Assembly (NCBI RefSeq): GCF_042477335.2
Contig: NC_091255.1
Span: forward strand, 44,866,501 to 44,930,500
Source: Ovis canadensis
Lineage: Eukaryota > Chordata > Mammalia > Artiodactyla > Bovidae
Length of the DNA stretch: 64,000 bases
Direction: 5' to 3'
In this document: positions 47,101 to 59,180 of the stretch, in pieces
How positions within the stretch are numbered: position 1 is the stretch's first letter
Layout of the letters: each line of letters starts with the position of its first letter
Position numbers and translations under genes: made by a program
The notes under the pieces: generated by a model
What the model was told of the DNA's origin: nothing
Database searches by the model: none
Seen by the model: the letters and a program-made list of their open reading frames with translations, nothing else

Positions 47101-50100
47101 GTGAGCCCTTTGGAGCCTCCCCACTGTGTGTGAACTGCTGAGGGGGAGTGGGAACAGCTGTAGGGCACCCCCAGGCTGTAAGTTAAAGGTTAGTATCAGG
47201 GTGCCTTGTGCTACCTCTAAGCCCAGACCCCTCCATGTGGCAGAGGTGACTGTTTATTCCTGTGAGGACTGGGGTCATGCTGCTAGAGGTGGAGTTGCCT
47301 CATTCAGGAAGCTTCTGTCTGCTGCAGCCCGGATGGCATGGCGGGCAGGGGTGGGAGTGAGCAGAGAAGGGAAGGTGACCACCCCTGCTCTTTTACTTAC
47401 TCCCGCATTTGAACTTCCTAGAGCCTTTCCCATGGTTGCCTGTTGGCCAGTTGAGGAGTGTGTGTGCGTGTGAGGGTGTCCCCATGTGGGGTGGGTGGTG
47501 GGGGCAAACTGTTTACAGCAAATCATTTCCTCCTCTTCTGTGTGGGAGCCCTGCGAGGAGGCCTGGCACTCTGAGGGGAGATGGGAGTGGAGGATGGAGG
47601 TGGCCAAGTGTCCCGCCCATGCTTTTCATCCCCCTTGCGGTCAGGCTGGGCCACTCCCATCTCTCCTTGTGGGAGTAGGGAAACAGGGCTTTCAGTGCCA
47701 TAGCTGGAGTGTACTGGGGGCTGTGCACGTGTGGTGGGGGGACTAACCCTGTGGGACTGTAGTGAACACAGGTCTCGGGCAATTGAAAGAAATCTGTGGG
47801 CTCAGGTCTGTGCAGAATGGGTGTGTAAGAGGGCTGGCTGCATGTCACGTGTGTGCTAGAGGCCCTAGCTGGTGTGCGTGGCCATGATGAACTCTGTGGA
47901 TGTCACGCTGGTCTTGTCGAGTGATGGAGGAAGGGACTAGTGTGTGATTGTCTTGGGAAGTGTGTCTGCCTGGGTCTCACTGCCCACGGGCCTGGCTGAT
48001 ACCTGATCCTCCAGCCTCATGCCTCTTATGCAGGTAGACTAAGTACCGGGTTCCTGTGGGGACTGAGCTTGAGTTTCTGATGGGAAGTGGGCCGTGTCTA
48101 CCCCAGCTCCACAGTTCCCCTCGGGATCCCCTAACCAATGTCACCCACCTCCCTCTCGCCCGTCCCCAGGATCCAGGTGAACGATCTTCTGGTGGAGGTG
48201 GATGGAACGAGTCTGGTGGGAGTGACCCAGAGCTTTGCAGCCTCCGTGCTCCGGAATACCAAGGGCCGCGTGCGGTGAGGCCCAGGAGGGTGGGGGCGTG
48301 GGGAGTGGGAGCAGACAGGAGGCTCAGCCCTCATCTGGCCACTTTGCCCGCCTGTCCACACCCAGTTAAGATCCTCTGTGGCCCAACTTACAGAGAAGTT
48401 TCCACTGTGGAAAGGAATTGCTGTGTGCTCGTCCGTTGCCCCATCTCCCTTCACGTCTCCTGCCCCTGACCACTGCTGGCCACCAGCACTCAGCCATCAG
48501 GCCTGTTGTCCACCATGCCTCCAAACTGGCCTCTTGGTTGTCTTCTTTCCCCCGTCTGTCCTGACTATTCATTGAAGATCCTAAGATGTGCAGGAAGGAT
48601 GCCATCCAGATTGGGGTTCATCCCTCCCTCCCTCTAGCCTGGTATAGTCTGTGAGGACTCTCCTCCTTGGGTCTGCCAACTGAAGAGGTTGGGTTAGAGG
48701 CTCCCTATGTTCATCTCTGGCATAACATTCAGGGACAACTCCCTGCCCACTCCAAAAGGGGCACTGCCCCCAGGAAAGGGTGGTAGAGAGAAACAGGATG
48801 TGGGTGGCCACGGAGAGGAGGGGCTGGTGCCTGGAAGTTCCACAATTTCCTTTCCATCCTAATCTCCAGTTGCCATCATCCCGCCCCTTCCTGAAGCTCA
48901 AGGACTTGGAGAGCATATAAGACACCCCTCCACAGCTCCAGGGTCAGCTTTGCCAGTCCCCTGCCTCATTTTCTCCCCTGTGGTGAGGGAAGAGCTACAC
49001 TGGCACCTCCTGACCTCATGTCCCTGACAGCCTAGCCTGAAGTTTGGCTAACATCTCCCCATCCCCCGAACTGGCCAGGAGAGCTAATGAGTCTCTGCTA
49101 CTCCTGGGAAGAAACCCAATAAGGGCCCCCTGTTCCCCCATTCATTATTAACACTCTGCAGCCTCTGGACTCGGCCCTCTCATTTCACCTCCCCTGGGAG
49201 GACGTGGGTATTGATAGGGGAGTACCAACGGGGAGGATGGTGGCATTTCCAGCTAAGGACAGAGGAAAAGGAGACAGTGCTGGTACCCCTGCAGGTTTAT
49301 GATTGGCCGGGAGCGGCCCGGTGAGCAGAGTGAGGTGGCCCAGCTAATTCAGCAGACCCTGGAACAGGAGCGATGGCAGCGGGAGATGATGGAGCAGAGA
49401 TATGCCCAGTACGGCGAGGATGACGAGGAGGTAGGGACTCCACTTGGCTGGGAGCGTCATCGTCCCCTGGTGGCCTGATGGAGCATTACAGCTGTCCCCT
49501 GCCTCTGCCACTTTCCCAGGCCTTGTGAAGAACCCCAGAGTGCCCCTCCTGTCCTGGGGAAGCCCCTAATCTGAGAAGGAGTGCACATCCCTCCCTTAAA
49601 GAATCTCTAATCTGATGGAGGAGTCACACCCTCTGTCTTCAGAAAGCCTTCCTGGTCCTACAAAGAAAACATAGTTCCCTCTAAGAGCCGCCACCCTGAG
49701 GGGAACTAGTCTGAGGAAGGAGACAGCTCTAGACCTCAGGGGACCTGCTGCGTGAGGAGGGGAAAGCAAAGGCTGTTTCTTCAGGCGTCTTAGTCTTTTA
49801 GGGGATAACTCCTGCCTTCAGGAGACTCTCCTGAAGTCAAAACCATGCCCCTGGTGTGGGCCCCTGGCTGAGGGAGGAGGTCATGAACCACACGCCTGGT
49901 TGCTCCCAGTCTGCCGTGGACCAACCACCGCTGGTCTCAGCCCTAGTCGTCAGGGCTGAGGGAGGCTGGCGTGGGCAGGGAGCACAGCCTCCTGTTCCCC
50001 TTCACAGACGGGAGAGTATGCCACCGACGAGGATGAGGAGCTGAGCCCCACATTCCCAGGGGGCGAGATGGCCATCGAGGTGTTCGAGCTGGCAGAGCAT

Positions 50101-53100
50101 GAAGACGCCCTGTCCCCTGTGGACATGGAGCCCGAGAAGCTGGTGCACAAGTTCAAGGAGGTGCGCAGGGGCCCCGGGCTGGCGGAGGGCGAGGGCAAGC
50201 CAGCATTCAGTGCCGCAGCGCCCCTGCCCCAGCCGCAGCTGAGTGTCTGTGCCCTCGCCCCACAGCTCCAGATTAAGCATGCTGTGACTGAGGCAGAGAT
50301 CCAGCAGCTGAAGAGAAAGGTAAGAGCGGCGGGAAGTGGGGGAGGGGAGGCCATGGGTGGGGGGGGACAGCCTTCCACCCTCACAGCTGTACATGTCAAC
50401 CCTTGTCCACCACCCACAGGCGCATGGAAAACAAGCTGCTCTGAAGTAAGGGAGGCTAGTGTTAAGAGCTCAAGCTCTAGACCATCTCTCCACCACTCAC
50501 TCCCTGCTCTGGGCCTCATTCTCCATAAAATGGTTTGATAATAGGACCATTGTGAGAATAAAATAGAATAATACATGTAAGGTCTTTAGTACAGTGTCTG
50601 ACACATACTAGTTGCTTAATAAAAAGTTGAGCTATTAGCTGTCAGCCCTCTAATAGCTGAACATGGATGTCTTCACGTTCACACAGTCCCACACATGTCC
50701 TCTACATAAAAGCCTAGCATTTAGCCTAGCCTAAATGCAAACCACCCAGAGATCAAACACCAGCCCAGATCCCAGGTACATGGTACCCACAGACCCACCC
50801 ACTGAGACACCTAGAGACACCCACTCTGCTCAGACATAACATGAGGACAGTGGACCCATCATGCTGCACAAGCAAGACTTTTGTGTCCGTCTGCTTACGT
50901 GTCTGTCTGCTGTGAGATATAGGACGTTTCATGGAACATGCACATTCTCAGAGAGATGCCATGTACAGATACCCGCACAAGCATACTGGGTGCCAGCACC
51001 CTTACAGGCATAGGTACAGACTTCTGAAGCATAGTCTGTGCTGGGCCCCTACTGGGCCTGGGCATCAGGAGTCCCGATCCCCATGGGACTCCCGTGTGGC
51101 AGGGAGAGGCAGAGGCACACGGGTTTTGCACACATTGTGCGCCCAGGCACACACAGGTGCGTTCCCATATGTGGGCTTAGACCAGCATGCCTGGAGACAG
51201 GAGAGTGTGAAGCTGAGCCCCAGAGGGAAGAAAGGGTTTCGGTGACTGAGGCAGAGGAAGGGCATTCCTGGCAGGGAGACAAGCGTGAGCTTGGAGGCTG
51301 GCTTTGGAAAGAGACCTGCAGGCTATGGCAGCCATTCCAGGGCGGGGGCCATGGGGAGGTAGAGCTGGATTGGCAGGATGGGCTGTAGCAGTATCCTGAC
51401 TCCCCACTGAGGACTCCAGCCTGGATCCTGTGGCCATATGAGACCAGGAGGAGGAAGGTCACTACCCCCAAAGTGGGAGGCATGAGGGTGAGCAGGACTT
51501 GGAGACTGGTGAACCAGCTAGAGGCCCAAGTGGTGCCCTGGCAGGTATGGGCAGGGCTACCCGGGGCACAGGCAGAGGGTGTATAGGAAGGATGGATTCG
51601 AGTTGGCAATTGTCGAGGTGACAATTCATGTTCTTAGAGTAGGTGCAGAGCATGAAGGGAAGGAACAAGTCAAAGGTCTTTTAATTTATAAACACCTTTG
51701 GGCTTCCCTGGTGGCTCAGATGGTAAAAGAATCTGCCTGCAGTGTGGGACACCTGGGTTCAATCCCTGGGTTGGGAAGATCCCCTGGAGAAGGGAATGGC
51801 TACCCGCTCTAGTATTCTTGCCTGAGGCTACCGGCAAGAGCAGCCTGGCAGGCTACAGTCCATGGGGTCGCAGAGTCAGACACGGCTGAGCAGCTTTCAC
51901 TTTCTTTCTAGTGTGGCACCATCCAATTCGTGTGATGGGCAAAAGATGCCCTGTGTGGCTTAGAGTCTGCACACCAACATTTGTACATAGAAGTTGACAC
52001 AGGCTTTATAGGAGAGGACAGGTTGCTGAACTCCTAGAGCTCATGGAACCTGATGAAGCTGGAATGTGGGGGGCTGTGCTGTCAGAGAGAATCACAGGAG
52101 ACTTCTGGGGAAGTGAAATACTGAGCTCAGCTGAAGGCTGAGCTAGTGGGAAATGATGAGGCAGTGGGAGGGTAGATGGAAGCATTCCAGGCACAGGGAA
52201 CGGTGAGGCGAAGCCCTGCAGCAAGAGGGAATGTAGGTCCAAGGATGTGTAGGAAGGCCTGTGTGGCTGAGACACAGAGGGCAAGGGGTGTTTACAGCCA
52301 GCAAGGTTGGAGGGGCAGTCAGGGGCTTGAAGCTCAGCACTGGGGTGGCAGTGAGATGATGGCACCTTTGGCTGGAGGTGGGCTAGTCAGAAAAGGAGGA
52401 ATAAGTTTGTGTGGGTGGGGCCAAGTTTGGGGCAGGGTGCCTCTGAGGAACCCGAAGAAAAGTTGGGCTGGAGATTTGGGGCTCGGTGCACAGAGGTGGT
52501 GAAGAAAGTGAGTACAGAGGGAACAGAGGCCCTATGACTGGGCTGTGGAGCTAGGAGGTCTGCACTGGGGTGGCACGGGCGCTAGGCGAGCAGCCAGGAC
52601 TATTTAGGAAGCCGCAGAAGCCAGGGCTACAGAGAGGGAACAGAGGGCAGTGGTGCCCTGTTCTCACCCATCTACCATCACACTGTGTAGCCTTTGTGAG
52701 CTTGGCAAGGCAGGAATCAGTCCCACTTTACTGATGGGAGGAGTGCAGCTTAAGACAAAAGTGGCCTTACCCCAGGTCACGGAGATCATCAGTGATGAAC
52801 GCGGGCGGCCTGCCTTCTAGGAGTGTAGCACGTGTCAGGGCTCCTGGCTGGGACAGATGGGGTCCTCCCTCTCTGGGTTTCGGTTCCCAGACTCAGCCAA
52901 GGAGAGTCAGTAGTTGGGGGGCAGTGGGCTCTATATCTGCCGGAATCATCCAGAGACTTGTCCCCACCAACCCAGGGCTGTTCCTTCCTCTCAGCTGCAG
53001 AGCCTGGAGCAGGAGAAGGGGCGGTGGCGGGTGGAGAAGGCCCAGCTGGAGCAGAGCGTGGAGGAGAACAAGGAACGCATGGAAAAACTGGAGGGCTATT

Positions 53101-53862
53101 GGGGTGAGGCCCAGAGCCTGTGCCAGGCTGTGGACGAGCACCTGCGGGAGACCCAGGCCCAGTACCAGGCCTTGGAGCGCAAATACAGCAAGGCCAAGCG
53201 CCTCATCAAAGACTACCAGCAGAAGTACGTGTGGGGGCTGGGAGCCCTGGACCTCAGGAGGATGGAGAGGCCCGTGGTGCCCTTCCCTCCCCACCCCAGC
53301 CAAGTAGGGGGGCCAGGAGCACAGAAGTTGGAGGGTCCTGTTGAGGGGGGTGCCTGGGTTCGTAATGACGGTGCCAGAGCCAACAAGCCAGGCCCCAGAG
53401 GCTTTGGGAAGGCTGGGGATCTCCAGACCTGAGAACAAGGAGTGGGCAAGAGCTGCCCAGGTGGAGCCAAGGACAGGGCTGAGACCCTGAGACTCTCTGA
53501 ACGGAAGCCCGACCACACAGCCTTACCCACTGTCTGTCTCCCACTGATCCCCAGGGAGATTGAGTTTCTGAAAAAGGAGACAGCACAGCGCAGGGTTCTG
53601 GAGGAGTCAGAGTTGGCGAGGAAGGAGGAGATGGACAAGCTCCTGGACAAGGTAAGCCCAGGATGCCCCAGGGGCAGGAGGGAGCAGCAGCTCACTCACC
53701 CTATGGATCCTGGAGGGAGCTCAGGGTCATGTCCCCAGCAGGGGGCCAGGCGGGGCAGGGCCTGAGGCCAGTGCTTAGTCCTGATGCCTTCTTCCCGTTT
53801 TTTTTCAGATCTCAGAACTGGAAGGAAACCTGCAAACACTGAGGAATTCCAATTCTACTTAA
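39639..53862 (+). CDS. PPP1R9B: Spinophilin / neurabin-2 (PP1 regulatory subunit 9B), complete, 10 exons, 818 aa
   Basis: A scaffold that bundles F-actin and targets protein phosphatase 1 to dendritic spines and receptors. Coding exons: 39639-41012, 44806-44938, 46222-46342, 48170-48274, 49295-49430, 50008-50160, 50266-50319, 52995-53224, 53555-53651, 53809-53862. They total 2457 bases; human and rat are 817 residues. Exon 1 (458 codons) holds the basic N-terminal actin-binding region, proline-rich stretches, an acidic Glu/Asp run and the PP1-docking Arg-Lys-Ile-His-Phe (448-452). Exons 2-5 encode the PDZ domain (~497-585, loop Gly-Leu-Gly-Ile). Exons 7-10 encode the C-terminal coiled coil (675 to ~805), ending Asn-Ser-Thr. 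The ATG pair at 39639 (A at -3) is the start; the frame is open upstream without another ATG. Neurabin-1 (PPP1R9A) is excluded by the N-terminus and map position. Confidence 0.97.
41013..44805 (+). other. PPP1R9B: PPP1R9B intron 1
   Basis: GT-AG intron of 3.8 kb, phase 0. Apart from the Bov-tA fragment and a short GT run near 41357-41371, no embedded gene is recognised. The part near 44200-44450 is pyrimidine-rich and gives long but meaningless Ser/Pro/Leu ORFs. Confidence 0.8.
41994..42036 (+). mobile_element. Truncated Bov-tA head in PPP1R9B intron 1
   Basis: Only the head GGCTTCCCTGGTGGCTCAGA and the TGGTAAAGCATCCGCCTGCA region remain. Confidence 0.8.
50161..50265 (+). other. PPP1R9B: Very short (105-bp) PPP1R9B intron 6
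   Basis: The donor GTGCGC follows exon 6 and CGCCCCACAG precedes exon 7. Both flanking exons are phase 0, and 105 is divisible by three with no in-frame stop, so retention would insert 35 residues without a frameshift. Confidence 0.85.
50455..50645 (+). mobile_element. MIR SINE in PPP1R9B intron 7
   Basis: MIR order: AGTGTTAAGAGCTCAAGCTC, CATTCTCCATAAAATGGTTT, CAGTGTCTGACACATACTAG, TTGCTTAATAAAAAGTTGAG. Confidence 0.85.
51700..51908 (+). mobile_element. Bov-tA SINE in PPP1R9B intron 7
   Basis: GGCTTCCCTGGTGGCTCAGA head, GTTCAATCCCTGGGTTGGGA, GCAGGCTACAGTCCATGGGG, ending GCTTTCACTTTC. Confidence 0.92.
52685..52805 (-). mobile_element. MIR SINE fragment in PPP1R9B intron 7
   Basis: Reverse MIR-like order: CCCACTTTACTGATGGGAGG, ACCCCAGGTCACGGAGATCA. 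Diverged. Confidence 0.5.
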
Positions 53863-55428
53863 CAGGAATCATTCCTTAACGGGACAATAATTAATCCCCT
53901 CCCATTGTCCTCCCTCCCCTGTCCTCAATACTTGACCCCGCCCCCTATCAGCCTGGGGACAGGTGCCCCAACTCCCCCATGCCTCCACCCCACCTCACCC
54001 AGCTTCAGGGACCAGAGGGCCCACATCATATAGGCCCCTTAAGGTGGCCCAGGCAGACCAGGGCTGGAAGGATGGCCTCCTTGCCCATGGGGCTGGGGCA
54101 CAGAGGCCGTGGAATGCCAGGGGCTGGCCTGGGTGGTGGATGAACACAAGGACCTGCAGACCAAACTGCCAGACTTCACAGCCTCCAGCCTTTGTCTCTG
54201 GACTGGAATGGGGCTGGGGGCTCTCCCAGCATCTCACCGCCTGGAGGCTGCCTCCTGATCGCGGAGCTCCTAGGTGGTCCCTGGGCCTCTTGACTTGAGA
54301 TTCTGCCGTCTTGGCCCTTCCCTCCTCCCCTACCATTGTGCTGTTCTGTTGCATTCTTATCCTCCTGCTGGGAAGGGTTGTCTCCACACCTCCCATCCTT
54401 GTCCACCCTCCCAGGAGGGATAGAGTCCGCTCAGAGCCTGGAGGCTGGGCCTGACCCTGCACTGATTTCTCATGTATCCTTCATGAAAAGGGGAGAGTCC
54501 AGGACATGGTGTCCAGCTCCCCCTTCTCCTGGGGCAGCAGCCCTCAATTTCTCCTTGTGCCTCCCCTCCCCCAGGTGCCAAATAGCCATAACCTCCTCCT
54601 GGAACCATTGTGTGGCCTCTTTGGGGTCCAGGTGTCCTGGCCAAGCCTGGCAATGCAAGGGAGGAGAAGAGGTCAGTTTAGAGGGCCTGATTTTAGGCAA
54701 GGGGAACATTTCTTACTGGAGAGCCAAGTCCCGTCCTGCCCTATGCAGGGCCACACCTGGAAGCCTTGTACTAACATCACAGAGATTCAGCCTCACCCCA
54801 CCCACACCCACAGTTTTCCAGTGTTTTGACTGGAGGGCAAAATTTTACTACTTTTCTTCTTTTTGGAGACCAGGGCTGCGCTGCTAGCAGCCTGCTTTCT
54901 AAGTGAAATCGACTCTGTTTCCCCACTTTAACCCCAAATCGGGGCTTGGACCAAGGGAGGTGAGACCCCTACCTCAGGTCCCCTCCCCTTTCAGAAACCA
55001 TCTCATTTTTGCCCCTTCCTCATGCCCCTGCCTCAGCCTGGGTTTTTGTTCTTTTTTAAAAAAACAACCCCTGTACCATCCGTTTTGGCTTCCTCTCGTC
55101 CCTTGTAAATAGGCCATGCCATCAATCAGTATTTCAGCAATCTCTTCCTGCCCCGAGATGTGCGCCTACCCCCTGAAAGAGCTGGCTGTCTCAGTGCCTG
55201 GGCCCGTGCAATTCACCTCCTCGGCCTCAGCAGATGGAGGGGGCGGGGCCAGGGGCGGGGCTGCTGGGGGGGCTTCCGGTTTCTCCGGCCGAGGGCCACC
55301 CTAGCCCCGCCTTTTGTAGGACTGCGTCTCTGTATATAATATATATATGTATGTATTGTTCCCGGTTTTGTACGGATCATGCCCTCTGTCAGGTCACCCC
55401 CATAAAAGCAGTCCCCAGAGCTTTGCCG
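53863..55428 (+). other. PPP1R9B: PPP1R9B 3' untranslated region
   Basis: About 1.56 kb from TAA to the probable cleavage point. No AATAAA or ATTAAA is seen; the best signal is CATAAA at 55401-55406. A TA-rich patch (about 55333-55358) precedes it. Confidence 0.7.
55401..55406 (+). terminator. Variant poly(A) signal CATAAA for PPP1R9B
   Basis: A known functional variant hexamer, followed by GT-rich sequence (CTGGTTTCTTG) within ~40 bases. The assignment is by position, with no canonical alternative nearby. Confidence 0.55.
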
Positions 55429-58400
55429 CCTGGTTTCTTGATTCGCGGGAGTGGGTGAGGGAGGCCAGTCTGAGTCAGGCGGTCTGCCAGTGCTACCTCT
55501 GACCCTGAGGAGCTTTATGAGAACCCTTGTTCTTGCAAACTCCATTTGCCACCCTAGCTCCCATCCCTCTGGACTGGGATTTCTAGAGCATTCCTTAGGC
55601 TCATCACTTTCAACCCTTTCTTATAAGGCCTCCAATGGAATTCAGAGGATGTGTTAGATACGGTAATGGAGATACCCAGCCCCTACTCTCCCACTAGGCA
55701 CCCTGTAGAAGGTACAGGAAAGATTAAAGGTGGAGGTGGTAGCTGGGGATGGGAAGTGATAGTCAGAGCAGTTTTGTGCCCAGGGTCTTAGAAAATCCCT
55801 CTGGGGTTGGCCAGAGAGAAGTAGTCCTAGCCCTCTATCCTGCCCGCAGCTCTGGTTGCTAACTCACCAGTTCTAATCCCAATGGGTCTGGGAGTCCAGA
55901 TGCCAGGGTTCCAAAGACAAGTCCCAAAGAGAGAGGAGAGCAGGGGGCCCACCCCCAACACCAGCCTTTCCTTGCTTTGGGAAACTGTGTGCTATATGTG
56001 AAAAAAACTGAACCACAAGGCACTTGTCTTCAGTTTGCCTGGCCCAAAAAAAGATTCTCACAGACCTCTCTGCCCTAAAGAACGGAAGTCCCCAAATTAG
56101 GGCCCTTCAGGATCACCTTGGTGGGTCCCTGATAAACCTGAGATGAGTGACCTCAACCAGAACTCCCAGTTGCAGTCAGTTCCTGTGCTGGCCACTCCCT
56201 TCTGGATGGCTCGTCACCCAAGTCTCCATGTCAAGCCAAATTCTGGCTTCTGATAGCTTCCCTTCAAAAGTCCTAGTTACCTCAGGGCCATATAGAACCA
56301 GTCCAGCTCTGCCACTCGAGAATCACCTGGCAACCTGGAGATGGTGGTCATGCATTTTCATGAGAGCCATCTTCTTTTACAAGTGGATCTTCCTTGGAAC
56401 ACTTCAGGGAAGAGAGTTTCAGGTGGCTGAATCCCAGGATCAGAAACCACCAAACCACAAGGTCACTGGTCATATCTCCTGACTTACAGGTGACTTAGGC
56501 CCTGCTCAGGCAACCTAGCCAAGTTCCCAGAAGTGAAGTGGCTGGACCTCCCTGGGTGTTGAGGCAGACATGGGAGTTGTGATGAAGGCTTCTGTTGATC
56601 TGATCTGATCAGAGTTGAGCATCCTATGCCTGTCTGTCCTGTGTATTAGGTGAGGGGCTTGCACACTGTACGTTCCAAAAGGTGGAACCCTTTCAGAAAG
56701 TAGCCCCCCAAATCTTAAGTATAGTGTGTGGCTGGGGATGGTGGGTATAGCTTTGCAAGGTTTTTCAGGCCTGAGATATGACTCACCTGTGAGACACATC
56801 AAGGGCAAGCCACATGGGCAAACCTATGTGAGGCATTACTCCAGTCCAGCCCTGCCCCCTTCCCAGTTCCTAGGAGCTTGAGCAGGTTTGTGACAGCCCA
56901 ACACTTGCCGCAAGGGAGGGAAATCAGATGAGGGGGATTTCATTTGGGGGTCCTATGGCCTATAGGAACAGGGGGTCTTATGACCTATAGGCACCCTCCC
57001 ACAGAACCTGCCCCAGCCCTGACTTTACATACCCATCATCTCCCCATTCCCTATGAGAGTTATATAATCAATCCCCGACTCCAGCCTACCACCCAGATCT
57101 CACCAAATGCCTGCAAACCATGTTCTCTTTAAAGACCCCAGACAGCCCCAGTAGGACCTCCCCAGACCTCCACAATCTAGCCAGCAACTCACAGCTGCCA
57201 GCAGATTCTGAAGACAGAGATACCCAAACTCCCATAGATCTCCTTGGATCTTAACCCCTAAAATTTATCATCCTCACCTATGGTCCCAAGACCGTCTGGG
57301 CTCAACACGCCACCTCCCATAGCTCCTCAGAGACCTGGGACTGCAGCGACTCTGGCAGACCATGAGGCAACTCTACCCCTCCCGAACGAGGGATAGAGGT
57401 GTGCAACCTTTCCCCTGAGCTCTGGACCCACTCGTCCAACCTTACCACCTGCTCTTGAACAAACAAAGGGGGCAATAGAAACACCCACCTCATGGGTTTA
57501 TCATGAGGGTGACATTGAGAAAAGTGCTTAGTACGGTGCTTAGAGCATGCGTGCACATGCACACGCGTGTGCCCGTGCACACACACACACACACACACAC
57601 ACACCCCACCAAGCCGTCTCAGTACAGTAGCTAGTTGATTTTTGTCTCCCCTGGCTGGCCTACCATCACCTCCAGCTCACCAGGTCCAAGTCTGATCTCA
57701 TCCACTCCCATCCCCCTCTACATCCAGGGCCTCAAGCCAAGACCTGCAATCATCTAGACCCTCTTTCTCCCTCAGTGGCCAGCCAGTCCCCAAACCCTGT
57801 CGGTTTGTTCAGTTCTATATCCTTAATAGTTCTCATCGTGATCTTTGATCTTCGAGCCCACCACCATCAACTCAACAGCCTCATGAGGCGTGCCACAGCC
57901 TTCAGGCTACCTTCTCCAAAGGAACCAACGTGTTTTTCCTAAAATGCAGATCGGAGCCCCTCACTCCTCTTACTTTTCCCACTATGGCTGGTAGGAAAAG
58001 GTGCAATCTCCCCACCCCGTGCGTCCTTCTTCTTCCTCCCTTTTCCTCCCTCCCCCCGCTAGCCACTAGCGCTTCTACCCTAGCCTGGCCTGCAGAAGTA
58101 GCCAATGCGGCCCCTCTTCAGTAGTCCTTCCTCCACACACAGCCCTTGCCCCACCTCCTCAGCCACCCACAGACAAGGAGGGGCTCCCTGGGTGGGCTCT
58201 CCCCACGCTGAAGTGTCCTCTGTGAACCCAGGCTCACGGGCCGCTCTCCTGAGGGCCTCTCTGCTCGTCTGTCCCCTTGACAATGCTGTGAGCCACGATG
58301 GCCAGGACCAGGTCGATTCTGTTCCTCACGGTCCCCTCCCACTTCAGCGCTCCCAGTTGCTCTGTGGTTGTCTATTGAATGAGTCAGGAGCCCTCACAGG

Positions 58401-58430
58401 CCTTGCAGAGGAGTCAGAAGCCCCTTGCGT
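55429..58430. other. PPP1R9B-SAMD14 intergenic spacer, no gene seen
   Basis: ORFs here are short and unconvincing. A (CA)n tract lies at 57578-57604. Two near-repeats ending CCTATAGG occur at about 56950-56990. No confident retroelement is recognised. Confidence 0.6.
57578..57604 (+). repeat. (CA)n microsatellite
   Basis: CA run preceded by mixed GT/CA/CG alternating purine-pyrimidine sequence. Confidence 0.93.
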
Positions 58431-58742
58431 CCTAAGATGGGGCCGCCTCTCCAGGCGCTCACACCCGCCCGACTCCCACTGGCCGCGGAGTATCGGCAAT
58501 TAGAATCCCGTCACCCGGGCGCCTCCTCCTTCCTCGTGCTCCCGCTGCCTCCGCCCCTCCCTTCCACTCTCCCTCCCTCCACCCGTTCTTTGTCTCCCGC
58601 CTCGCCGCCACGCGCCCTCCGCGTTGCCTCTTCCCTGGGGACCCCCGCGGATCCCCGCAGAAGCGACGCTACGAGTATCTGCCTGCGGGGCGGGGACCCC
58701 CGCATCCAGCCGGGCCTGGCAGGGCGGGAGGTGGTTCCTCTC

Positions 58743-58806
58743 CTTCTCTCTCTCTCTCTCTCTCCCTCTCCCTCCTCCTCCTCTCTCTCTCTCTCTCTCT
58801 CAGACA

Positions 58807-58849
<43 letters not shown>

Positions 58850-58881
58850 GCACGCACACACACACGCACGCACACACGCAC
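58743..58881 (+). repeat. Compound (CT)n-(CA)n tract in the SAMD14 promoter region
   Basis: About 55 bp of CT-rich homopyrimidine abuts about 80 bp of CA with CG interruptions (including CGCGCGCG near 58826-58833). It lies ~300 bp before the probable SAMD14 exon 1 donor. Confidence 0.95.
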
Positions 58882-58889
58882 AGAGCATC

Positions 58890-59180
58890 CTCCCAGTCAG
58901 ATCTCCTGGTCCTGCCCCGCCCGCCTCGCCTCCTGCTTCCTGCAAACCTTCTCTCTCCGAAATATCCACCCCGCCACGTTTCCTCCGGTTCCAGGACCCC
59001 TCTCGCTGACCCCTACCCCTATTCTTGGGATGGAGTGGATGGAGCCAGCCCGGAGCCCCCCGCGGCCGGGGTGACAGCCCCCCAACCTCCCTGCCCCTCT
59101 CCCACCTGGTCCCCGCCCCAAGCACCATGGGCCTGAGGGGGTTCCGAGGCGCCAGACGCTGAAGATGACAGATGCCAGAG
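58890..59180 (+). other. SAMD14: Probable noncoding first exon of SAMD14
   Basis: GC-rich sequence ends at a strong donor (AGAG|GTAAGG, exon end 59180) and lies 3.6 kb before the coding exon with the SAMD14 N-terminus. It holds two ATGs, at 59127 and 59165, neither in frame with the main ATG after splicing to 62815. The 5' boundary is a guess and the exon itself is inferred. Confidence 0.5.

Noticed and set aside
57305-57445. Apparent coding potential in the PPP1R9B-SAMD14 spacer
   Set aside because: Short ORFs with no domain, no splice context and no poly(A) signal.
58669-58881. His/Thr/Arg-rich ORFs near 58.7-58.9 kb
   Set aside because: Translation of the compound CT/CA microsatellite.
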